Positions 5,073 through 14,072 of a stretch of DNA of 64,000 nt are shown here, one piece after another. The stretch spans positions 1-64,000 of the forward strand of contig JAJZJR010000010.1 of assembly GCA_021810045.1 (NCBI GenBank), read 5' to 3'. Below the pieces are notes generated by a model. That model made no database searches and was not told the origin of the DNA. It saw nothing but the letters and a program-made list of their open reading frames with translations. Made by a program: the position numbers and the translations under genes. This DNA comes from Thermoplasmata archaeon (GTDB lineage Archaea; Thermoplasmatota; Thermoplasmata; Thermoplasmatales; Thermoplasmataceae). Every line of letters starts with the position of its first letter. Positions within the stretch are counted from its first letter, which is position 1.

Positions 5073-7806
5073 TTCTCATAGTATATACCGCTATGCCCAC
5101 AATTGCTACTGCAACAACTCCAGCAATTGCACCGTAAATTACATCCTGCGATATGGGATTGTTCTGATGCAGTGCCTTCAGATCTATTGAGATGTGCTTT
5201 ACTGCACCATTGCCAAGTGTAACATTTGTGCTGAATGAATGGTAGCCTGTATCAGTAGCCACAATATCATATGTCCCGTTTGCAACGGATACATTGAATG
5301 AGCCGTTAGAAGAAACTGCCACATCCTTTCCATTGAAGGTGAGTGTTGCATTGTCCGGCAAGACTGTTCCAGTTATGTATGCCCAGTGATAGTAATGGAC
5401 ATTTTCAGACACATTGTAACCTTTGATTGTTATAGTGAATTGGGAAGCAGATGTGTAATAACTGCTAAGATTCGTAGCTGTAAATGTATATGTACCATTT
5501 GTGAGTTCAAAGACCATGTTCTGGGATGTTGAACTCTCCGATACTCCTGTTCCGTTAACGTACCAGGCTGTGCCAGAGGGCAAACCTGATTCTGTAAAAG
5601 TTACTTTGCTCAGAACCTTGCTGAAAGTAACGGTTTCAGAAACAGAGGAATTATTTACTGTAAAGGTACCAGATCCTTTATCAGGAGAGTAGGTTTTGTC
5701 TGCGGTTGCAACTGTATAAGAATACGTCCCATTTGGCTCATAGGATGTTATCGTGGCCGTATTTGATGTCAGTGTCTGTCCATTGGAGAGGTTGACGTAC
5801 CAGGGTGTTCCAGATGGTAAGCCTGAATCGGTAAACGTTGTCTTGTACGCGTATGAAAAGTTTACCCCCTCATATAGTGCTGCACCGTTAACCGTAAAGG
5901 AGCCGGAAGAAAGTGAACGGGTGAAACCAACTGGTTCTACTGCCATAATGTGAACTGCAAAGCTTCCGTTTGGTTCATAATTCTTGTCAACTGTCGCAAT
6001 GTTGTAATAGTAGGTACCGTTAGGAACAGAGAATAAAACAGTGCTGGTAACCTTTGGGACATTTGCGGGTAATGTTTCCATAGGAGGTGCTTTCGACTTG
6101 TATGAATTGCCGTTAGTCAGATTTACGTACCATACCTGTCCTGTTGGAATTTCATATGTGTCGAATTCAACCTTGTATGTCTCTACGAATGAGATGTGCT
6201 CGATAACAGAAGACCCATTCACTGTGAGAGTTTTGTTTCCATATGCCTCAAAATTACTGTTAGATGAAGAAGTGACATAAGTGTATGTTCCATTCGGGAG
6301 ATTTATAGTGAAGCTGTCTCCACTTATGGTCCCAGAAGCCGGCTGGCCACTTACCAAAACATACCAGTCCGTTCCGGGTGACAATCCGGATTCCTTGAAT
6401 GTAACTATGTAGGCCGTGTAAAAAGATGTGTGCACAGACTCATCAGAACCACTCACATTAAATGTATTGAGAGTGCGTAATGGTGCATATCCCCTGTTAA
6501 TCGATACTACCGTATAAGAATAAGTGCCGTTGATGAGATTTATCGCATAACTGTTTCCAGTGATAGGGCCGGATTTTATGGGAGAAGGCTGCTGGTCCGT
6601 TATGTTCACATACCAAGTTGAACCGGAAGGGAGGTCTGATTCTTCAAAAGTGACTTTGTATAAATCTACAGTACTGATTTCTGAAACAGAAAAATCTTCT
6701 ATGTTTAAAACATATAAATTGGTGTTTGATGAATCGTACACAATTCCTTCTGGTTCTGTGCCAACTGAAATATTTGCAACAACTGAATTAGTGGTCGAGT
6801 TTATCACACTGACAGTGTCCGAGCCAGAATTGGAAACATAAATCTCGGCACTGGCCGGATCATATACAATTCCGTACGGTTCTGATCCAACGGATACATT
6901 TTTAACAACAGAATTCGTGGCAGAACTGATTATGGTAACATTTGAAGAACCGAAGTCTGTTATGTACATATAGCCATTTGACGGATTATATGCAATTCCA
7001 CTTGGTTCAGATCCAATGTTCAAACCTGCAACAACAGAATTGGTGGCCGGGTTAATTATTGTAACATTTCCACCATAAGTAGTTGTTTCAGTAATTACAT
7101 ATAAGTAAGTATTAACAGGATCATATGCAATCCCATAAGCTGAATTATCTGTGTCCACTTGGATTGTGTTAACCAATGAATTCGTTGTTGCATTGACTGC
7201 AAAGACATTTATGCGGGCACCATTAGAATTTACTGCATACATGTAATTGTTTGCAGGATCATATGTCAGATAACTATACCCTGTAGCACCTATGGTTATG
7301 TTTTTCACTATAGAATTCATAGTTGTGTTGATTACAGAAATATTGCCATTACCATAGTCAGAAACATAAAGGTAAGTATTAGCCGGATCATATGCCATAA
7401 AGTATGGATCTGATCCAGTTCCCAAGCTTAGATTTGCGGCAATGGAATCAGTTGTTGTGTTTATTGCTGATATTTTTCCATCGAAGAAATTATTGACATA
7501 CAAATAGTTGATGACAGGAACATAAGATATGGAAGTCGCGTTTTTTTCATTGAGATTGAAAGAAGTGTTCAAAATATTCACTTTAGCAGTTTCATGGGAC
7601 AGTAATTTGGGAACACCTGAAAACTGCCCCGGATTGTTTATTGCTGAGTTTGTCTTATGATCCAATGTTCCGGCAATAACAGAAAGTCCAGAAAGGACTG
7701 TTAACAAAATAATCAATGTTACCAATATTTTATTAAATGAATTATGCAACACCTTTTGTGATAGAAACGTTAAATTAAATATTTTCATTTTAATAAATAC
7801 TAACAC
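5065..7806 (-). CDS. Large cell-surface protein: YVTN-type beta-propeller plus repeated beta domains
   Basis: A 913-residue extracellular protein. An N-terminal membrane signal helix (about residues 24-47) precedes roughly seven 40-residue propeller repeats of the NSVVANISVGTEPEGIVYD type (about 85-390), as in archaeal YVTN surface-layer proteins. Five beta repeats follow, each with a [ST]F.ESGLPSGT.WYVN core (about 393, 470, 548, 655, 733), then a carboxypeptidase-regulatory-like domain. A C-terminal helix (about 888-908) with the tail MRKR anchors it. It probably acts in adhesion or as an S-layer component. Many N-G-T and N-x-S/T sites suggest heavy glycosylation. It is transcribed alone, with its own terminator. 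Confidence 0.85.
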   Translation of the reverse strand: MLVFIKMKIFNLTFLSQKVLHNSFNKILVTLIILLTVLSGLSVIAGTLDHKTNSAINNPGQFSGVPKLLSHETAKVNILNTSFNLNEKNATSISYVPVINYLYVNNFFDGKISAINTTTDSIAANLSLGTGSDPYFMAYDPANTYLYVSDYGNGNISVINTTMNSIVKNITIGATGYSYLTYDPANNYMYAVNSNGARINVFAVNATTNSLVNTIQVDTDNSAYGIAYDPVNTYLYVITETTTYGGNVTIINPATNSVVAGLNIGSEPSGIAYNPSNGYMYITDFGSSNVTIISSATNSVVKNVSVGSEPYGIVYDPASAEIYVSNSGSDTVSVINSTTNSVVANISVGTEPEGIVYDSSNTNLYVLNIEDFSVSEISTVDLYKVTFEESDLPSGSTWYVNITDQQPSPIKSGPITGNSYAINLINGTYSYTVVSINRGYAPLRTLNTFNVSGSDESVHTSFYTAYIVTFKESGLSPGTDWYVLVSGQPASGTISGDSFTINLPNGTYTYVTSSSNSNFEAYGNKTLTVNGSSVIEHISFVETYKVEFDTYEIPTGQVWYVNLTNGNSYKSKAPPMETLPANVPKVTSTVLFSVPNGTYYYNIATVDKNYEPNGSFAVHIMAVEPVGFTRSLSSGSFTVNGAALYEGVNFSYAYKTTFTDSGLPSGTPWYVNLSNGQTLTSNTATITSYEPNGTYSYTVATADKTYSPDKGSGTFTVNNSSVSETVTFSKVLSKVTFTESGLPSGTAWYVNGTGVSESSTSQNMVFELTNGTYTFTATNLSSYYTSASQFTITIKGYNVSENVHYYHWAYITGTVLPDNATLTFNGKDVAVSSNGSFNVSVANGTYDIVATDTGYHSFSTNVTLGNGAVKHISIDLKALHQNNPISQDVIYGAIAGVVAVAIVGIAVYTMRKR

Positions 7807-8038
7807 AGAATAATACTAAATTCATAGTATGTTCAGTCTGATGTTCAGATTACATAGGTATGAACCCCGTATTGGTGCATATGGCATGTCCAGAAGAACC
7901 CCTGGCTCCAAAGAAAGTGAGATGGAACCGGTGGAAGATGTTATGAAAATATCGGGATGGAAAAACCCGCAATAATAAATACACAAAATTCTTAAGAGTT
8001 CTTGTCAGGCACTGCACGGTCCTGGCAGGATAAGGCAA

Positions 8039-9052
8039 TTGGTTCCTAAAGGTATTCGCAGGACAATGGTGTTACTCATGATCATCATGACCCCTGGAAT
8101 ACCTGAATACATGACTGGTTCTTCCCAGCTTGGGGATTTAATTTTCAGCCCTGCTTCTTTTTTCCTCGGTCTTGCATTCAATATTGCCCTATATTCTACT
8201 GGTGCCATCCTGATAAGAGAATTTGCCATAAAATTCAGGAAGGGCTGGGCAACAATCCTGTTGCTTGGACTTGCTTACGGAATCATGGAAGAAGGAATAT
8301 CTGTGCATACCTTCTTCATCCCATCTGGAAATCCGGTGGGTCTGCTTGGTTTATATGGAAGATTTCTGGGTATTGATTGGATCTGGGCAATTGGGATCTC
8401 TATTTTTCATGCCGTGTTCAGCATAGGACTTCCTATCCTCCTACTTTCTATTGCATATCCCGAACGTTCCGGGGAACGTCTTCTCGGGAAGAAAAGTGCC
8501 TCTCTTGTGCTTGGTATTTATGCCATAGATGTAATTGTGTTGAATATTGTGGTCAATTCTGCCAGACCTGTGGCAGTTCCTACTCCTGCAGATTATGTAT
8601 TTTTCCTTGGGATTGCAATTTTGCTCGTGATAATGGCCAGGATACTTCCTGGCGAATGGCTTTCCGGCAAAGGAGAGACAAAACAGGGAAAATGGAAATT
8701 CTTTTTTCTTGGTGCACTTGTATTTCCACTTTATTCCTTCAATGCTTTCCTATCGCCAATCATTAATGGGAGGTATGGAATATCACCACTTCTTGATTCA
8801 ATTCTCTTCATAATTGGAAATATTCTGATTGCATTGGCTATAGCCAGATTCATGCCTAGAAAAGATAATCGTGGCCACAAATTTGCACTGGCCATTGGCC
8901 TTTTGACCCCATTGTTTGTGTGGGCTGAGTTAGTCCAGGTATTAGGCATCGCAAGGATCATAACTGTTGTGTCACTCATAGCGATCATATTTCTGTTGAA
9001 ACTCCGCGGCCTTATCAAAAGCCCCAGCCTTATAGGTGAGCCCTACATCTGA
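8039..9052 (+). CDS. Polytopic membrane protein of unknown function
   Basis: About 337 residues, almost entirely hydrophobic, with some nine or ten predicted membrane helices and short basic loops (FAIKFRKGW, FMPRKDNRGHK). The most polar conserved-looking stretch is GLAYGIMEEGISVHTFF with an intramembrane Glu pair and His, which recalls membrane-embedded CAAX-protease-like active sites, but the rest of that signature is not evident and I do not assign it. The start is TTG at 8039; an ATG at 8066 (MVLLMIIM) is an equally possible start. It stands alone between the surface protein and the ABC exporter. Confidence 0.7.
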   Translation: MVPKGIRRTMVLLMIIMTPGIPEYMTGSSQLGDLIFSPASFFLGLAFNIALYSTGAILIREFAIKFRKGWATILLLGLAYGIMEEGISVHTFFIPSGNPVGLLGLYGRFLGIDWIWAIGISIFHAVFSIGLPILLLSIAYPERSGERLLGKKSASLVLGIYAIDVIVLNIVVNSARPVAVPTPADYVFFLGIAILLVIMARILPGEWLSGKGETKQGKWKFFFLGALVFPLYSFNAFLSPIINGRYGISPLLDSILFIIGNILIALAIARFMPRKDNRGHKFALAIGLLTPLFVWAELVQVLGIARIITVVSLIAIIFLLKLRGLIKSPSLIGEPYI

Positions 9053-9285
9053 CAGTTCAATTCATGATCATCTATTTTGCCCGCCATAAATATTGATTCG
9101 AGATAGTTCCTGCTCCCGATCTCAAGGGAAGCAACCAAATCTATCTATTCCTTTGGTAAGTGGATATCTTGCTATCCAGTGGAAAATCATTAGATAATAG
9201 TGGTAAGTAAAAAGGCAAAATATATGAAAAAAATATAAAAATGTCGAGTGAAATTTATGTGTGGTTTATACACCACATTGTTGAT

Positions 9286-10770
9286 TTAATCCCTGTTTAC
9301 CGAAAGCCAGTACGAAATACCAAAAGGCACAGTTATCCACAAAATTCCAGCTATGATCAGTAGCGGTGCCGTAATGTAGAACAAAGCCGGATTTATGGAT
9401 GTACTGGAAATCAGGCCAATCTTTCCCGTGATAAAAGTTGACACCAGGGATGAATATCCGGCCGGGCTGGCGTAGTTAAACGCAATCTGTGTTGTGAGAT
9501 ATGCGTTGGAATTACTGCTGACGCCAAAGGCGGAAAGAATCGCAATTGGTATTATTGACCAGAACAAATCCCAGACCACGAATATAGCTATTGCTGCTCC
9601 CAGTAAAGCACCCTGCGATTTCACTAGATGTGAAAACAGATAAACCAGAGAAAGGAAGGCAAGACCCTCTACAACATATGTCCAGATAAAGTATGCATCG
9701 AATGTCAGGGTAGGATACAAGTTGAGATAGTGATGTATTATGATATCTGATAAAAGCATGGACAGAGCCACCGATCCTATTATGGCAACTGAGTTGGAAA
9801 GGTATCTCGAAGCGATAATCTCCCCACGTGCTATTGGTCTCTTTATTACAGATTCCATTACACCCGTAGTTCTATCTTTACCATAGGTAAGGTATGCTGC
9901 GAAAATTGCCAGGATAGGTATCAGGAATCCCAATAGTTCTGATGTCCCGGAAAATATGAGAGACTGCAGTTGGCTTTGCGTCAACGGTGTGTACACAGAT
10001 ATCGGTCCCAGAACGGATATATCAGGAAACCTGGAATTTGAAATTGACACGAATGCCCCCGATGAGTTTGTTGCCACAACACTGTAATTTTTGCCTTTGT
10101 CGGAGGCAGTGGCAGATGGGAAGAAAGTCTTGTGCGAAAATCCGGAAGCACTGAAAGAAAATGTATGGTTTCCCTCAAGGGAAAGTGCACTGAAAGCGTT
10201 TGGATTGGACAGATTTATCTGAGACACATAAAAATGCGTATATGGTGCAGAAGAACCGTTTTGACCTACATACATTGCCATAAATCCAAGATCGGTCTTG
10301 TTGGCTGGGTTGAATATCTCGTTTTCAATATAGAGCCCTGAGTAACTCTTCAGAAGGTATACTGAATATGTTGAAGCCGAACTGGATACTGATGACCGGA
10401 ACTGCTGATATGAATAATTTACAGTTATGGGAACGGTCTTGGCATTAACACTTCCAAGAGGTATCGTTGCGTTGGCATATCCGTTGCTGTTGGCCTTGCT
10501 GGAAAATGTTGAATTGGCATAGGTGTAATATGCAGTAATATGAGTATCCGGTTTTCCATATGCATCATGGAAATAACCCACCATTGTCAAATTCTGGCCG
10601 TTGAGGTAATACCCGTTAGTAAGAATAGGGGATGAGGGTATGTTGACTGCCGAATATGTTGAACCGTTTTCATAGGAAAGCAATGACACAAGACCAACAA
10701 TGGCAACCATCATTATTATGACAAACTTACTTGTCAGAGTTCTTTTTATTTCATACACAACGGGTTTCAA
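9286..10770 (-). CDS. ABC-2 type exporter permease with a large extracellular domain
   Basis: A 494-residue integral membrane protein. A first helix (about residues 14-31) is followed by a 230-residue extracellular, Ser/Asn/Tyr-rich beta domain (about 35-270), then five or six helices (about 275-490) with the ABC-2 signature region YGKDRTTGVMESVIKRPIARGEIIASRYLS. The upstream gene encodes the ATPase and overlaps it by four bases, so the two form one exporter. The big outward insert is typical of NatB/CcmB-like permeases; the substrate is unknown. It is part of the block bounded by tRNA repeats D and E. Confidence 0.82.
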   Translation of the reverse strand: MKPVVYEIKRTLTSKFVIIMMVAIVGLVSLLSYENGSTYSAVNIPSSPILTNGYYLNGQNLTMVGYFHDAYGKPDTHITAYYTYANSTFSSKANSNGYANATIPLGSVNAKTVPITVNYSYQQFRSSVSSSASTYSVYLLKSYSGLYIENEIFNPANKTDLGFMAMYVGQNGSSAPYTHFYVSQINLSNPNAFSALSLEGNHTFSFSASGFSHKTFFPSATASDKGKNYSVVATNSSGAFVSISNSRFPDISVLGPISVYTPLTQSQLQSLIFSGTSELLGFLIPILAIFAAYLTYGKDRTTGVMESVIKRPIARGEIIASRYLSNSVAIIGSVALSMLLSDIIIHHYLNLYPTLTFDAYFIWTYVVEGLAFLSLVYLFSHLVKSQGALLGAAIAIFVVWDLFWSIIPIAILSAFGVSSNSNAYLTTQIAFNYASPAGYSSLVSTFITGKIGLISSTSINPALFYITAPLLIIAGILWITVPFGISYWLSVNRD

Positions 10771-11684
10771 TTCTTCTCACCTATTAATTTGAAAAAATAT
10801 TCTTCAAGCGTTTCACCCATTGGCATAAACTCCCTGATACGATAACCTGACTTGATTATGCTGTCAGGTATGGAAGGAATTTCACTGTCAGGTACATTTA
10901 GATCCGATAAAAATACAAAGTGACCGTCAAATCTTGATTCTCCATAGTCTTTCAAGATTTTGAGAAATTGTTCATCGTAGTTATCAACAACCATCTTTAT
11001 GACCGTGTTCCCGAGAGAATGAAGCTCGTTCCTCTTCAGCACCTTCACAAGTTTTCCGTGGTTGATAATGGCAACTCTGTCCGCAACATCTTCAACTTCA
11101 CTCAGAATGTGCGATGAAAGTAGTACGGACTTTCCTTCCTTTTTAATGCCGAACATAAGATTTCTCACAAAAACTACTCCTTCAGGATCCAACCCGTTTA
11201 ATGTCTCGTCAAACAGAACATTCTGTGGGTTTCCAATAATTGATTCTGCAATGGCGAATCTCTTCTTCATACCCTGTGAATAATCTCTGAGTTTCTTGTC
11301 GAGATGAGCCTCCAGGCCAACTATGGAAAGCAGATGCTCTATTCTTTCATCTGCTTCCTTTCCGTTTAGACCATAAAAACCAGCATAATACTTCATAAGC
11401 TGAACGGGCTTGGCATTTGGTTCAAAATTCGGGAATTCCGGAATCCAGCCCACTTGCGCTGCAGCTTTTATTTTATCCTTTACCATGTCATGCCCATCAA
11501 CCAGCACCCTGCCGGAAGTTGGTAGTATAATACCTGCGGACATCCTTATAGTCGATGTTTTGCCTGCACCGTTAAGACCTACGAGGCCCAATATTTCTCC
11601 ATCCTTCATTTCCAGGTTGAGGCTATCAACAGCCGGTGGAGACTTGGGGGTGTATACTTTTGTAACCGATTCGATATTTATCAA
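10767..11684 (-). CDS. ABC transporter ATP-binding protein
   Basis: A 305-residue ATPase with Walker A GLNGAGKT (about residues 36-43), signature YSQGM (135-139), Walker B VLFDE (156-160), D-loop NGLDPEG and switch His in LSSHIL. The C-terminal 80 residues form the regulatory extension common in DrrA/NatA-type exporters and end in MPMGETLEEYFF. The signature is SQG rather than SGG, and Walker B has FDET in place of LDEP, both seen in this subgroup. It is the first gene of a two-gene operon with the permease; a palindromic operator candidate lies just upstream. Confidence 0.9.
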   Translation of the reverse strand: MINIESVTKVYTPKSPPAVDSLNLEMKDGEILGLVGLNGAGKTSTIRMSAGIILPTSGRVLVDGHDMVKDKIKAAAQVGWIPEFPNFEPNAKPVQLMKYYAGFYGLNGKEADERIEHLLSIVGLEAHLDKKLRDYSQGMKKRFAIAESIIGNPQNVLFDETLNGLDPEGVVFVRNLMFGIKKEGKSVLLSSHILSEVEDVADRVAIINHGKLVKVLKRNELHSLGNTVIKMVVDNYDEQFLKILKDYGESRFDGHFVFLSDLNVPDSEIPSIPDSIIKSGYRIREFMPMGETLEEYFFKLIGEKN

Positions 11685-11698
11685 TTAATTGACCCCGG

Positions 11699-11757
11699 TT
11701 TCCGATATCGGAAAGTTAGATTTTAAATATTTTTATTTTATAAATAGAATAAAGTAA
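11699..11757 (-). promoter_or_regulatory. ABC-exporter promoter with 14-bp palindrome
   Basis: On the minus strand TTTATAAAATAAAAATATTTAAA provides TATA elements, followed by the perfect palindrome TTCCGATATCGGAA (11699-11712) about 14 bases before the ATG. Its core CGATATCG also appears in the PadR operator at 41722-41739. The palindrome is a plausible repressor site. Confidence 0.55.
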
Positions 11758-11841
11758 TGCAAATGAATGGATTCGAACTCTCATACCCACACAAGATGAG
11801 CTCTGAATCCATTGCCTTTAACATAGCTCGACCATCTCCGC
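11758..11841 (-). pseudogene. Degenerate tRNA-Leu(CAG)-like pseudogene (repeat copy E)
   Basis: The 5' half (11803-11841) is a good leucine tRNA half and matches repeat copy D closely. The 3' half is damaged: the anticodon stem ATGGA/CTCAT has a mismatch and a wobble, the T stem around TTCGAAT pairs at only two or three of five positions, and the acceptor strand CATTTGC does not match GCGGAGA at two positions. The loop would read CAG. I read it as a decayed tRNA at an old integration boundary. Confidence 0.6.
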
Positions 11842-11893
11842 TTTGCAATATGAGATTAACCGGGCATATGTGAGGGATTCTAAAATTTCAAAA
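11803..11893 (-). repeat. tRNA-Leu 5'-half repeat, copy E
   Basis: From GAATCCATTGCC through TTAACCGGGCATATGTG this segment is nearly identical to copy D (4743-4812) in the same orientation. The two copies are 7 kb apart and bracket the surface protein, the membrane protein and the ABC exporter. Confidence 0.75.
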
Positions 11894-11919
11894 ATATAAT
11901 GAGAATAGCAGAAATTATT

Positions 11920-12747
11920 TCATGCGATTCCTGTTGCTTTCAATGATATTTCCCATAGGTTCTTTGCATTCTGAGTATCTTCAGCCTGCCTGTTGGGGCG
12001 CTTAATCTTCCTGTTGCTGTAGTACTCCCCTGAAGCCCAGTCTTTTCCCGGGATTGAAGTTGCGAGCCATACCAGTGTGTCAGCACCTTTTTCCGGTGTT
12101 CTGAGAACATATTTCATTGGCCCCGAGTACAGGAACTTAGTGCTTCCACCAAACTCTTCCCCGAAATTTGTCCTTACAACCCCCGGATGAAATGCTGCCG
12201 TTGATATGCCTTCTGGATTGTAACGCCTGTGAAGTTCTTTAGTGAAGAGGACGTTCATGAGCTTGCTCTTGCCGTATGCACCCATTCTGCTATAGCCCTT
12301 TTCAAGCTTCAGATCGTTTACGTCAATTTCTCCTGAAAATTGTTGAGCCGCACTTGATGTGTTTATAACTGTGGCTTTGGAAGCACAGAGTGTATCCATG
12401 AGAATGTTTGTGAGTAAGAAACCTGCAAGATGGTTAACCTGGATTGCTCTGTCGTACCCGTCCTGGGTAAGGATTCTGTCAGAGCCCATGATTCCTCCGG
12501 CATTGTTTGCAAGAACATCAATGGTTGAATAGTCCTTTATCAATTCTGAACCCAACTTCCTTACTTCATCCAGTTTTGAAAAGTCAGAAATATAATAGGG
12601 CACTTTGAGTTCTTCCGCAACAGCCTTTGTCTTTTCCATGGATCTGCCGGTAATAACCACATTTGCACCGCTGGCTTTCAGGTTTGTCGCAGCTGCACGT
12701 CCGATTCCATCACTTGCACCCGTGATAATGATTGTTTTTTCTGTCAT
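11920..12747 (-). CDS. Short-chain dehydrogenase/reductase
   Basis: A 275-residue Rossmann-fold oxidoreductase. The cofactor motif is TGASDGIG (near residue 8), followed by ITGRS with an Arg that suggests NADP(H) preference, then NNAGG, and the active-site Ser (NTSSA) with YGKSK (Tyr and Lys). The tail is longer than in classical SDRs, resembling the retinol-dehydrogenase/WWOX-like group. The ATG at 12747 was chosen because GGTGACTAAA precedes it; a longer frame reaching 12786 would add 13 residues of odd composition. Substrate unknown. It lies just outside the last tRNA repeat. Confidence 0.85.
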   Translation of the reverse strand: MTEKTIIITGASDGIGRAAATNLKASGANVVITGRSMEKTKAVAEELKVPYYISDFSKLDEVRKLGSELIKDYSTIDVLANNAGGIMGSDRILTQDGYDRAIQVNHLAGFLLTNILMDTLCASKATVINTSSAAQQFSGEIDVNDLKLEKGYSRMGAYGKSKLMNVLFTKELHRRYNPEGISTAAFHPGVVRTNFGEEFGGSTKFLYSGPMKYVLRTPEKGADTLVWLATSIPGKDWASGEYYSNRKIKRPNRQAEDTQNAKNLWEISLKATGIA

Positions 12748-12941
12748 TTTAGTCACCGTGAATAATACTATTATGTGATAATCCAAACCAACTAATTTAC
12801 TTTGTCGAATGTGGATATGTTGGGACAGTTTAAGTTCTGTGCTCTTACCAGGACATTACATGGCAACTGTATCAGTTGTTCATGTCCCATTGAATCGACT
12901 GTCGTATCCGGATGATGTGCTCGAATATCCCATTTCCTCAA

Positions 12942-12977
12942 TCAAAATTTATATTGTATGGTCAGGTATCTTCCACT
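12942..12977 (+). promoter_or_regulatory. TATA promoter that fixes the start of the proline-racemase-like gene
   Basis: AAAATTTATATTGT (12943-12956) lies about 25-30 bases before ATG 12978 with no ribosome-binding site, indicating leaderless transcription from this ATG rather than the in-frame ATG at 12912. Confidence 0.6.
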
Positions 12978-14015
12978 ATGCCGGCAGTTTTCAAAGACAG
13001 CGTGGAATGTATTGAAGGCCATAATGCAGGAATGCCTGTAAAGGTGGTTTTTCTTCCATATATTCCTGGAGAAACCATGCTACAGAAGAAGAATTACTGT
13101 GAATCAAATCTTGATTACATCAGGAAGATGCTGACATACGAACCAAGATCAGGAAGCAATTCATACGATGTTGTTGTAACCAATCCGCCTTCAAAGGATG
13201 CCCAGTTCGGAACCATATATTTTGATCCTTCAGGATGGCATGATATGTGCGGTCACGCAACTCTGTTTTTAGGCAGCCTACTAGTTCAGAGGAACCTTAT
13301 TGAAACAGAAGGTAAGAAATCAGTGCAGGTTCACATCGATGCCCCGGCGGGAAGAGTTGACGTCAATGTTCATCTCAAGGAAAATGGTGACGTGGATCAT
13401 GTATCTCTGGTAAATGTTCCATCATTTGTCTTCTCTCAATTCAAGGTTAATGTCAAAAAACATGGGGAAATAAATGTCCCGGTTATCTTTGGTGGGGACT
13501 TTTATGCCATAGTTGACCTTGATGCATTAGGAATGAAATACTCCAGGGAGATTTTGCCTGAACTCATGGACTTATCCTCAGAGATCCTGGAAAAACTCAA
13601 CAGGGAAAAAATTGAGCATCCCCTTGAAAAAGATTTGAAGGGCGTTTACGGGGTAAGGTACCATTCAGTGGTGAATGAGGAACAGCAGAGGATGTACGGG
13701 GTTCTCTTCTTTGGTACAGGGGAACGTGTTTCACTTGACAGATCACCATCGGGAACAAGCAGCTCTGCCCATCTGGCATATTTATACTACATCAAGAAGA
13801 ACGTAAGGATGAATGAGAGGGTGGAATTCCTTAGTACAATAGATACCAGGTTCATAGCAGAGGCAAAAGAGGAAGTGAGTGTGGGGAACCTGAAGGGAAT
13901 TGTTCCTGAAATTTCAACCACCGACAAAGCATGCTTTATTACAGGTTTCTCCACCTATGTTGTTGATACACAGGACCCCCTGGAACATGGATTCAAACCC
14001 ATAGAGCCTTTCTGA
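12978..14015 (+). CDS. Proline racemase / hydroxyproline epimerase family protein (Cys/Ser active site)
   Basis: About 345 residues with the proline-racemase fold. The first catalytic residue is Cys91 in DMCGHATLFLG. At the second catalytic position, where racemases and epimerases have Cys (DRSPCGT) and trans-3-hydroxyproline dehydratases have Thr, this protein has Ser258 in DRSPSGTSSS. That makes racemisation by the two-thiol mechanism unlikely and points to a dehydratase-like or altered activity. Two other typical segments, EGHNAGMP and GGDFYAIVD, are present. The neighbouring FAD amine oxidase and amino-acid permease support a role in cyclic amino-acid use. Confidence 0.82.
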   Translation: MPAVFKDSVECIEGHNAGMPVKVVFLPYIPGETMLQKKNYCESNLDYIRKMLTYEPRSGSNSYDVVVTNPPSKDAQFGTIYFDPSGWHDMCGHATLFLGSLLVQRNLIETEGKKSVQVHIDAPAGRVDVNVHLKENGDVDHVSLVNVPSFVFSQFKVNVKKHGEINVPVIFGGDFYAIVDLDALGMKYSREILPELMDLSSEILEKLNREKIEHPLEKDLKGVYGVRYHSVVNEEQQRMYGVLFFGTGERVSLDRSPSGTSSSAHLAYLYYIKKNVRMNERVEFLSTIDTRFIAEAKEEVSVGNLKGIVPEISTTDKACFITGFSTYVVDTQDPLEHGFKPIEPF

Positions 14016-14072
14016 ATCCAATCAACTTAGATTTAATTTTTAGTTGTGGGATGGTTTGTACTTCCCACCTGA

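Noticed and set aside
7850-8229. Minus-strand frames between the surface protein and the membrane protein gene
   Set aside because: They are antisense to the membrane-protein start and have no promoter; composition is unlike neighbouring proteins.
8281-8330. CAAX-protease-like assignment for the 8-9 kb membrane protein
   Set aside because: Only an EE...H cluster is visible; the other conserved motifs of that family could not be found.
11758-11841. Functional tRNA-Leu(CAG)
   Set aside because: Acceptor, anticodon and T stems have several mismatches; only the 5' half is sound.
12809-13015. 68-codon frame before the proline-racemase-like gene
   Set aside because: It overlaps the TATA box and start of the real gene in another frame.
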